A stretch of 12,483 nt of DNA from Bacteroidaceae bacterium. GTDB taxonomy: Bacteria > Bacteroidota > Bacteroidia > Bacteroidales > Bacteroidaceae. Made by a program: the position numbers and the translations under genes. The stretch lies in assembly GCA_021443405.1 (NCBI GenBank), contig JABUUA010000021.1:16962-29444 (forward strand), read 5' to 3'. Shown here piece after piece: positions 1 through 5,851 of the stretch. Position 1 is the stretch's first letter. Each line of letters begins with the position of its first letter. The notes beneath the pieces were generated by a model. The model had not been told where the DNA came from and did not search any database. It saw only the letters and a program-made list of their open reading frames with translations.

Positions 1-43
1 TTGTGATTGGCTTGTTGTTTTTTCTTAGACTGGAGGTTCCTTC

Positions 44-102
44 CGAAATGGTAACGGGTGACCGCAGTGCGGTCGTTGGCAGGGCCAATTCTATTCTCCA
101 GC
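44..102. repeat. Direct repeat copy 1 with palindromic core
   Basis: This is the first of two imperfect direct copies; the other is at 310-366. The first 23 bases (44-66) are identical between copies, and the rest is alignable with small gaps up to a shared CCAGC. The core here, GACCGCAGTGCGGTC at 60-74, is a 7-bp perfect inverted repeat around a single base. The second copy keeps a palindrome although its centre differs, which suggests that the structure matters rather than the exact bases. There is no T-tract, so a simple intrinsic terminator is unlikely. It could be a REP-like extragenic element or the remnant of a duplicated gene end. Confidence 0.6.
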
Positions 103-135
103 ATGTATGCTTTATAACTTCGATATTATATTAAG

Positions 136-327
136 ATGAGGTATTTCGTTGCGGTTTATGCTATCCTCTTGTATCAAGTGTATCGAGCGTTCAAGGGTTT
201 TTATTTGGCAGTCAAGAGCAAGCACAGTATCCGTATGGCGTTGTTGGTTCTGACATTTCAACTGCTTTGTGCTGCCCTTGCGGTATTTATAATTTATTGG
301 GGATTTCTGCGAAATGGTAACGGGTGA
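136..327 (+). CDS. Possible two-helix membrane microprotein
   Basis: A 63-residue reading frame that I do not recognise. It has two hydrophobic stretches (about residues 3-25 and 34-57) separated by a short basic loop with several Lys and Arg, as expected for a small inner-membrane hairpin protein. Its base composition (about 43% G+C by hand count) is well below the neighbouring genes. The stop codon and last five codons lie inside the second copy of the flanking direct repeat, so its end may be coincidental or created by the repeat. No TAnnTTTG promoter match is seen upstream. It could equally be a chance frame in an AT-rich intergenic stretch. No function is proposed. Confidence 0.35.
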   Translation: MRYFVAVYAILLYQVYRAFKGFYLAVKSKHSIRMALLVLTFQLLCAALAVFIIYWGFLRNGNG

Positions 328-366
328 CCGCACGCGGTCGTGGGCAGATTCCATTCTCTTCCCCAG
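310..366. repeat. Direct repeat copy 2 with palindromic core
   Basis: Second copy of the element at 44-102, sharing an exact 23-base block (310-332). Its core GACCGCACGCGGTC (326-339) is a 6-bp inverted repeat with a two-base centre, different from the centre of copy 1 but still self-complementary. It lies about 35-75 bases beyond the stop of the minus-strand acyltransferase gene, so in that direction it would form a hairpin in the 3' untranslated region. No U-rich tail follows on either strand, so a role as an intrinsic terminator is not supported. Confidence 0.6.
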
Positions 367-400
367 CGCGTTCGGTGCGTGTCGAATAATTCGCTTATGC

Positions 401-1504
401 TTATTTCCTGCCAAAGAGATAGAGCTTGAAGAACGGACTCACGCGCAGCAACTGGCTGACGAGGAGGCAGAAACCTATTACCACTAAGGCGACGACCACG
501 GCGAGCACCACATCGACGCAGAAGTTGGGGCGGTTGGCATTGAGCCACACGCCCACTTGGGGCAGTCGGGGCAGCAGGATGAAGTGGAGGAGATAGATGT
601 CGAGCGTGCGGGTGCCGATGAACTGCAAGGCACGTCCGGCGCCCTGCTGCTGCGTGAACCACGACGCATAGTGGCGGAAGAACATGACGACGAGCAATAA
701 AAGCGAGTACATCGCCAGCGTCCGGGGGAGGTTGACCCATGCCGCGCGCAGCGAGTGCCAACGGAAAAACTCGGCACAGCACACGAAGGCCAGCGTGCAG
801 ACTGCGGGGAAGAACCACGGACTGTCGAACAGTTGTTGCACCCGCGCCCAGTGACGACGGACGAGATTACCTAACAAGAAGAACTGCAGGAAGCGCATGG
901 TCTGGATGAGACTCGAGAAGGCGTAGAAGTCGTCCTTATAATAACTGAACACGCGCGGCAGATACGTGGTCTCATAGCCCCCGATGCTCAGCGCCCACGC
1001 CACCCAAATAATCCAGTGACGACCGCGTGCGGCGAGGCAGAGAACGTAGTAGATGAGGAACATCTGCAACAGCACCCATGTGAACCAGTAACCGCCCTTC
1101 GTGGGCGACTGCAGGGCGCGAAGGAAGGCCGCCCAGAAGTCGGTGCGCCACAGCGTAAGGAAGACGCAGAGGAAGACGAGCGTAGGAATCACCTGCACCT
1201 TTATTTTCTTCCACGTGAGGCGCAGTGCCGCGGGCACGGTCCACTGGAATTGTGCGCGATAAGCCAAGAAGCCGCTCACGAAGAAGAACAGTGGCATGCG
1301 GAACAGCACGAGGAAGGGAAGCGAGGTGGACGTCTTCTCGTTCTCGCCGAAACTTATCTGCGCCACGTGATACGCCACGACGAGAATCATCGTGAAGCCG
1401 CGCATGGCGTCGAGCCATTCTATCTTTTTTGAGCTCGTGACGGGCTTACTCTCGGTGGGGTCCGTCGGTATATTAGGTTCCGTTTCCATAGTCTCAGTTT
1501 CCAT
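401..1504 (-). CDS. Acyltransferase-3 family integral membrane protein
   Basis: A 367-residue polytopic membrane protein of the acyltransferase-3 (OafA/YrhL-like) family, whose members move acetyl or other acyl groups onto extracellular sugars, glycans or lipids. Visible signatures are the N-terminal EWLDAMRGF motif leading into the first membrane helix with the conserved His (H46 in VVAYHVAQ), and the RMPLFFFVSGFLAYR block at residues 69-83. About eight to ten hydrophobic segments follow to a basic C-terminus. The first 28 residues are polar, Thr/Glu-rich and probably cytosolic. The start overlaps the last 11 bases of the upstream radical SAM gene, suggesting translational coupling; a second in-frame Met (codon at 1487-1489) would remove the overlap. 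The acyl acceptor cannot be told from sequence. Confidence 0.85.
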   Translation of the reverse strand: METETMETEPNIPTDPTESKPVTSSKKIEWLDAMRGFTMILVVAYHVAQISFGENEKTSTSLPFLVLFRMPLFFFVSGFLAYRAQFQWTVPAALRLTWKKIKVQVIPTLVFLCVFLTLWRTDFWAAFLRALQSPTKGGYWFTWVLLQMFLIYYVLCLAARGRHWIIWVAWALSIGGYETTYLPRVFSYYKDDFYAFSSLIQTMRFLQFFLLGNLVRRHWARVQQLFDSPWFFPAVCTLAFVCCAEFFRWHSLRAAWVNLPRTLAMYSLLLLVVMFFRHYASWFTQQQGAGRALQFIGTRTLDIYLLHFILLPRLPQVGVWLNANRPNFCVDVVLAVVVALVVIGFCLLVSQLLRVSPFFKLYLFGRK

Positions 1505-2648
1505 TTTGTTCGGTCATCACGTCACGGGCCTCCCGTCCGTGTGTTACGAAATACTTCATGCGGTCCATGGTAGGTGCGGCGTGCTCGAAGAAGGCCCGGT
1601 AACCCGCACAAAGATAGTTGCGGCCGTCGGGCCGTCGGTTCTTGGGGCACTCGCCGTGGCAGGCGAAGTGCCAGGGGCAGGTTGTGCAGTCGGGATGGAG
1701 TGCTTCATGCTTTTGTCGGCCGAAGGCGAGCTGACGTTCGCCGTACATCAGTGCGGTCAGCGACTGCTGACGAATGTTGCCCAACAGGTGATTCGTGCCG
1801 ACGAAGTGGTCGCAGGCATACACATCTCCGTTCCACTCCATCACGGCGGCGTGACCGCATTCCCGCGCCATGGTGCAGAGACCGGGCGCAAGTCCGCACC
1901 AGTTGGCCAGCGTGGCGTCGAACAGTTGTACGAACATCTCGCCCACGTCGTGCCGCACCCACTCGTCATAGACCGCGCAGAGGAAGGTCCCCCACTGCTC
2001 GGGACGCACGCTGAAGGATAGGGGATGGCGGTCGGCGTCCCACTCCACGATGGGTGTGAACTGCAGAAAACGTGTGCCCAGTTCATCGCGGAAGAAGCAA
2101 TAGAAGTCCAGAGGATAGTCGGCATTGAAGTCGTTGACCACGGCCATGGCGTTCCATTCCACCTGGTATTTGTCGAGCAGGTCGATGCCCTTCCGAACGC
2201 GGGCCCACGAGGGATTGCCCTGTCGTGTGCGCCGAAACTCATCGTGGAACTCCTGCGGTCCGTCGATGCTTACGCCCACGAGCCAGCGGTGGTCGCGCAG
2301 GAAACGCGCCCACTCGGGCGTGAGGAGCGTGCCGTTGGTCTGCAGACAGTTGCAGATGCGTTTGCCGCGGGCATAGCGCTGCTGCAGTTCGACGGCCTTT
2401 TCGTAGAAGGCCAGCGGGCGCAGGAGCGGTTCGCCGCCGTGCCACGTGAAGAGCACTTCGTCGGTCAGTTGCGCGTCGATGTACTGACGTGTGAATTCCT
2501 CCAACAGTTCCTCGCTGAGCAGCTGACGGGGCGCGTCGGCATAGAGCTCCCGTGTCCCGAGGTAGTAGCAGTAGTCGCAGCGCAGATTGCACTGGGCGCC
2601 CACGGGCTTCAGCATTACGTATAAGGGGCGTTCGAAGGGGTTGTCCAT
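1494..2648 (-). CDS. Anaerobic sulfatase-maturating-type radical SAM enzyme
   Basis: A 384-residue radical SAM/SPASM protein closely resembling anaerobic sulfatase-maturating enzymes, which oxidise an active-site Cys or Ser of a sulfatase to formylglycine in the cytosol. The SAM cluster motif CNLRCDYC is at residues 20-27 (C20, C24, C27), preceded by the family-typical LKPVGAQ. The SAM-contacting GGEP is at 71-74 and SIDGP at 128-131. The SPASM half holds C251, C258, C264, C279, C321, C324, C330, C334 and C347 for two auxiliary clusters, ending in the characteristic CHGECPKNR. D280, just after C279, probably corresponds to the catalytic Asp proposed for the Clostridium enzyme. A longer frame opens at 2717, but a promoter match at 2687-2694 lies inside that extension, so the Met at 2648 is chosen. 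No sulfatase is in the window; maturation of another protein is possible. Confidence 0.88.
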   Translation of the reverse strand: MDNPFERPLYVMLKPVGAQCNLRCDYCYYLGTRELYADAPRQLLSEELLEEFTRQYIDAQLTDEVLFTWHGGEPLLRPLAFYEKAVELQQRYARGKRICNCLQTNGTLLTPEWARFLRDHRWLVGVSIDGPQEFHDEFRRTRQGNPSWARVRKGIDLLDKYQVEWNAMAVVNDFNADYPLDFYCFFRDELGTRFLQFTPIVEWDADRHPLSFSVRPEQWGTFLCAVYDEWVRHDVGEMFVQLFDATLANWCGLAPGLCTMARECGHAAVMEWNGDVYACDHFVGTNHLLGNIRQQSLTALMYGERQLAFGRQKHEALHPDCTTCPWHFACHGECPKNRRPDGRNYLCAGYRAFFEHAAPTMDRMKYFVTHGREARDVMTEQNGN

Positions 2649-2686
2649 CGCAGTTTCCGGAGTTACGGGGGTGAGAATTCTTGGTG

Positions 2687-2721
2687 CAAAGGTACGAAGA
2701 AACGGGCTGACGACCAAAAAA
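2687..2721 (-). promoter_or_regulatory. Bacteroidota-type promoter of the radical SAM operon
   Basis: On the minus strand TACCTTTG (2687-2694) matches the -7 consensus TAnnTTTG. It is preceded after 19 bases by TTTTTTGG (2714-2721), a reasonable -33 element. Transcription would start near 2683, giving a leader of about 35 bases before the Met at 2648. This argues against the longer frame that begins at 2717. Confidence 0.65.
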
Positions 2722-2820
2722 CACGCTCTTATTTTGACCCAATGGCCGCGGTAAATCGCCGCCGTTCACTTTTTGTGCGGAAAAAGAGAGGCAGAGGCGC
2801 GGAATGTCGAAATTAATCCT

Positions 2821-2828
2821 TATCTTTG
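2821..2828 (+). promoter_or_regulatory. -7 promoter element upstream of the glucanase gene
   Basis: TATCTTTG matches the Bacteroidota -7 consensus TAnnTTTG. No clear TTTG -33 element is seen 19-21 bases upstream, so the promoter may be weak or activator-dependent. The predicted transcription start is near 2832, leaving a leader of about 90 bases. It lies inside the longest open frame (which opens at 2804), supporting a downstream translation start. Confidence 0.5.
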
Positions 2829-2926
2829 CCACGGGCAGGCGACTGACGGCAGACAACCGCTCGGCACGCCACCGACGGCACCGCGACCGCCGCCGGACGT
2901 CCGCAGAACCGATAACCCTTATGCAC

Positions 2927-4735
2927 ATGAAACGACTGACACTGCTGCTGATGACCACCACGATGCTGGGCGCACGCGGTTGGGCACAAGAGCTTTACCC
3001 CCTGAATTTCAACCCTGACGAACTGATGGTCACGCGCAACGACCGCGTGATTTCATCGGTCACCTTCACCTCGCCCGACCATCAAGCCATCGTGAAAGGT
3101 TGGTCGACCACCGCACCCTTCCCCGTATATGCCGACGCCACCGCCAAGGTGATGACCTTCAAAGCCGGCGAGACCATCACCCCGTCGTGCGCCAGTAAGA
3201 ACTCCACTTGGATGTACGCATACGTCTATATCGACTACAATCGCAACGGACGCTTCGAGACGGAGGAGGCCGAACCCCTGGAGCTCGTGACGCAGTCGAC
3301 CGACGGAGCGAAGGGTTACGCCAGCATCCCTTCGTTCACACTGCCCGACGACCTGGCCGACGGCGACTATCGCGTGCGCTTCAAGACCGACTGGGAATGC
3401 ACCGACCCCGGCGGTCGATACGGCGAAAATTATACGGAGAACTTCATCAACGATAACCGCGGACAAATCATCGACTTCACGCTGCGCATCAACAACGCCG
3501 TGGTCTATACCCGCCTTCGTGAGGAGACGGAGCACTGCACGCTCTATGGAGCCAACGGTGGGCAACTGCCCGTGGCCCTGGGTAACGCTACGTCGCTCAC
3601 CTTCAAGGTTGTGCCGATGACGGGCTACGTCTTGGACGGAACGCTGGATGTCGTCTCCGAGTCCGGCACGGTTTCCTTCAGCGAGATTCCCACCAGCGGC
3701 GTACTTACGGCCGACATCCAGGGCGACGCCCTCATCAGAGCCCACTTCAAGCAGGGCCCCACTGCCCGATGGCACTGCATTTTCAACGATGAATTCAACA
3801 AGGACGACTATACGTGGGACCCCCAACACTGGAACACCACGCAGCGCGCGTCGCCCACTTGGTGCCGCTTCAACAGCAACGACCCGGCCGACAGCGTGGC
3901 CGTGCAGAACAACGGCTACCTGAGTCTGACCACCAAGACCATAGCGCCCAACGAGATGCGTACGGGCAACCTGATGACGCAGAACTTACACAACTTCACC
4001 TACGGCCGCGTGGAGGCCCGTTGCAAAGTGTATCCCCACACGGGCAACTTCCCTGCTTTCTGGATGATGCCCGCGGCGCAGAAGCCCAATTATAGCGGTA
4101 CGGGCACGTGGGGAGGCTGGCCTCACAGCGGCGAGATAGATATCATGGAGCAGATAAATACGGAGAACGTGGCCTATCACACCATACATTCGCACTGGGC
4201 CAACGGCGCGGGCGAGGGCGGACTTGGGCAGACCTACCAGAAATCGGCCAGTGAATCGGTGAACATGGTGGGCTTGTGGCACATCTATGCCTTGGAGTGG
4301 GACGCCGAACAGTTGCGGTGGTACGTCGATGGCAAAAAGGTGCATACCTACGACCGTATCGCCGCCAACGACAACGACTCGGACCGTCAGTGGCCCTTCG
4401 ACCGCCCGTTCTACGTCATCATCAACCAGAGCGTAGGCAACGGAGGCTGGGCCGCGAACCCCGACTTCGGGCACACGTATCGCATGGATGTGGACTTCGT
4501 GCGTGTGTATCAGCGTTGTGAGCCCGATGCCATCGGCGCGACGTGGGCGCAACAGGCCGTGGAGGTGCGCGCGGGAAACGGACGCATCACGATGAGCGCC
4601 GCGACGCCGACCTTCGTGCGCATCGTCACCCTCAGCGGTGCCACGGTGTTCAGCGGCACGGTTGCGGGCACGCACACGGTGGCTGTAAAGCCCGGTCTCT
4701 ACGTGGCGGCCAACCGTAAGGTGATGGTCAACTGA
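2927..4735 (+). CDS. Secreted GH16 beta-glucanase (laminarinase-like)
   Basis: A 602-residue secreted endo-beta-1,3(4)-glucanase-type enzyme, expected to cut laminarin or mixed-linkage beta-glucan at or outside the cell surface. Order: signal peptide (about 1-20); a GEVED-like domain (about 60-190) with YVYIDYNRNGRF near 99; a beta-rich repeat-like domain (about 195-275); the GH16 domain (about 282-530), with catalytic GEIDIMEQ giving E403 as likely nucleophile, D405, and E408 as acid/base; then a C-terminal beta-sandwich tail (about 545-602) resembling type IX secretion sorting domains (TLSGATVFSG, later KPGLYV). The frame opens at 2804, but that extension is Arg-rich, lacks signal-peptide character and spans the promoter element. 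Met at 2921 is an alternative start six bases upstream. Exact substrate is inferred from family only. No transporter or SusC/D genes adjoin it. Confidence 0.88.
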   Translation: MKRLTLLLMTTTMLGARGWAQELYPLNFNPDELMVTRNDRVISSVTFTSPDHQAIVKGWSTTAPFPVYADATAKVMTFKAGETITPSCASKNSTWMYAYVYIDYNRNGRFETEEAEPLELVTQSTDGAKGYASIPSFTLPDDLADGDYRVRFKTDWECTDPGGRYGENYTENFINDNRGQIIDFTLRINNAVVYTRLREETEHCTLYGANGGQLPVALGNATSLTFKVVPMTGYVLDGTLDVVSESGTVSFSEIPTSGVLTADIQGDALIRAHFKQGPTARWHCIFNDEFNKDDYTWDPQHWNTTQRASPTWCRFNSNDPADSVAVQNNGYLSLTTKTIAPNEMRTGNLMTQNLHNFTYGRVEARCKVYPHTGNFPAFWMMPAAQKPNYSGTGTWGGWPHSGEIDIMEQINTENVAYHTIHSHWANGAGEGGLGQTYQKSASESVNMVGLWHIYALEWDAEQLRWYVDGKKVHTYDRIAANDNDSDRQWPFDRPFYVIINQSVGNGGWAANPDFGHTYRMDVDFVRVYQRCEPDAIGATWAQQAVEVRAGNGRITMSAATPTFVRIVTLSGATVFSGTVAGTHTVAVKPGLYVAANRKVMVN

Positions 4736-4761
4736 CCGTCGCGGCTCCCTCGTCCGCAGCG

Positions 4762-4801
4762 AAAGCGACATTTTGACTTTTGTCAGTCGAAATGCCGCTT
4801 T
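4762..4801 (+). terminator. Hairpin terminator after the glucanase gene
   Basis: A 16-bp stem (4762-4777 with 4786-4801) with an 8-base loop, containing one A-C mismatch and one G-U wobble, begins 27 bases past the glucanase stop. A T-rich run TTTGCTTTCTCTTTG follows. The A-rich left foot and T-rich right foot make it a good intrinsic terminator. Nothing is convergent here, so any activity on the other strand is incidental. Confidence 0.75.
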
Positions 4802-5280
4802 TGCTTTCTCTTTGCTCGTCCTATTGCGGAAGGACTTTCTTTCTGCCGACGGATTTCTGGCGGAATTTCGAGTGAAATAGAACGAGCGGACGACGGAACT
4901 GCGTCATCGGGAGGTCAAAAACCGGTTGTCGCGGTGACCCCACCGAGGTCGTGCGCACGTCTTTGACCATTCTTCTAAGAAAAAATGTCGACTCATGCGG
5001 ACGAATGTGCTCACTCGACCGCATGTTTCGGCCCATTTTTCGGGTCAATTTAGCCGCTTTCTCCCGGCACGATTTTTCAAACATCTGATTATCAGTGACG
5101 CAATAGTCCCATCAGACGTCGCACAGAAGCGGACGAGTGCTCGGAATTTTATTTTGCGGCCGTTTGGAGCGACCTGTGGTTTGACATTTTGTCACGGCAC
5201 GTTTTTGTTCTTTCGATGCAACGGAAAACGCTCCGCAAAAGGACGAACAACGCAACTTGTGCAAGAATTAACGAAAAGTA
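4802..5280. other. Gene-poor intergenic stretch
   Basis: About 480 bases between the glucanase terminator and the next promoter. G+C is visibly lower than in the flanking genes. Short open frames exist on both strands (4821-5084 minus and 4995-5336 plus), but neither has a signal peptide, recognisable motif or promoter, and the plus one would run out of frame into the next gene. A small inverted repeat CGGTG/CACCG lies at 4932-4945. I found no TAnnTTTG match, tRNA or obvious RNA fold. It may be a decayed gene or an extended regulatory region. Confidence 0.5.
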
Positions 5281-5299
5281 ACGCGCATAAGTTGCGCGT
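5281..5299. promoter_or_regulatory. Operator-like dyad over the -33 element
   Basis: ACGCGCA (5281-5287) and TGCGCGT (5293-5299) form a perfect 7-bp inverted repeat around five bases. It covers the TTG (5292-5294) of the -33 element of the downstream promoter, the position where a dimeric repressor would block polymerase. An inverted near-copy of part of it, matching 11 of 12 bases, lies at 5251-5262 versus 5285-5296. Function is inferred from position and symmetry only. Confidence 0.45.
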
Positions 5300-5322
5300 G
5301 TGGCGGAAACTTCTTACCTTTG
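5292..5322 (+). promoter_or_regulatory. Promoter abutting the start of the small secreted protein gene
   Basis: TTG (5292-5294), a 20-base spacer and TACCTTTG (5315-5322) give a good match to the Bacteroidota TTTG/TAnnTTTG promoter. The expected transcription start falls around 5326-5328, essentially on the ATG at 5327. The transcript would then be leaderless or nearly so, or translation begins at the GTG at 5333. Confidence 0.65.
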
Positions 5323-5326
5323 ACGT

Positions 5327-5767
5327 ATGGAAGTGAAGAAATACGTGCTTTTATGCCTGTTGGCGCTCGTCGGCGTGAGCCTGCGCGCCCAGCAGCAGCC
5401 GCGCGACACGTTGCGCAACATCTTCCATGAGCGCGACAGCATTGCCATGAGCGACACCCTGCGCACGGTGGAGGTGACGCGCAACGGCGGACTGCCCATC
5501 TCCGTTTCGCCCTTCTGGAAACAAGCCATGCTGATGGGCAGCAAGCGCTTTAGCGACTACATCCCCGAAACGGTGACCGACAAAATCATGCACCCCTTCG
5601 CCATCAAGGACCGCAAACGTGAGCGCCACGCCCGCAAGATGCGTCGCATCCTGCGCGACTACGACCTGCTGAAGACGCCCAACGAAGTGCTCAAAGAGGC
5701 ACTGAGGGCCGAAGGCATCGACCCCGACCTGCTGCAGCCGCCGACCGAAAAACCCGCGGCGCCCTAA
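5327..5767 (+). CDS. Small secreted protein of unknown function
   Basis: A 146-residue protein I do not recognise. Residues 1-21 form a clear signal peptide (Lys-Lys, hydrophobic core VLLCLLALVGV, cleavage near LRA-Q), so it is exported; the cysteine at residue 10 lies in the hydrophobic core and does not look like a lipobox. The mature part starts Gln-rich, has Asp/Thr/Arg-rich segments (DTLRNIFHERDS, DTLRTVEV), and carries a strongly basic helix at about 94-110 (KDRKRERHARKMRRILR), then an amphipathic helix and a Pro-rich C-terminus. The start at 5327 lies only five bases after the -7 element; GTG at 5333 would give the more typical VKKYVLLC N-terminus. It precedes pepD by 84 bases on the same strand. 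It resembles short Bacteroidota periplasmic proteins of undefined role. Confidence 0.75.
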   Translation: MEVKKYVLLCLLALVGVSLRAQQQPRDTLRNIFHERDSIAMSDTLRTVEVTRNGGLPISVSPFWKQAMLMGSKRFSDYIPETVTDKIMHPFAIKDRKRERHARKMRRILRDYDLLKTPNEVLKEALRAEGIDPDLLQPPTEKPAAP

Positions 5768-5851
5768 GGCGGAACGGCGCACCCACGACCCGAAAGACCA
5801 AAGAGTTCATCCAATAAAATGTTCAACGAAGCAACATCCAAACACAACATT

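Noticed and set aside
3..134. Open frame from the left edge (43 codons, hydrophobic at first) stopping one base before the ATG at 136
   Set aside because: It has no visible start, the frame is short enough to be open by chance, and its second half runs through the repeat element and looks non-protein-like. It could be the end of a gene lying outside, but cannot be supported.
326..339. Intrinsic terminator for the minus-strand operon
   Set aside because: The 6-bp palindrome is not followed by a T-run on the minus strand (it continues ACCCGTTACC), so it does not meet the usual form.
4821..5084. Minus-strand frame of 87 codons in the intergenic stretch
   Set aside because: The product is basic and featureless, with no promoter, no motif and no similarity I recognise.
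4995..5336. Plus-strand frame of 113 codons running into the next gene
   Set aside because: It overlaps the promoter and the start of the signal-peptide gene at 5327 in another frame, and its sequence shows no protein-like organisation.
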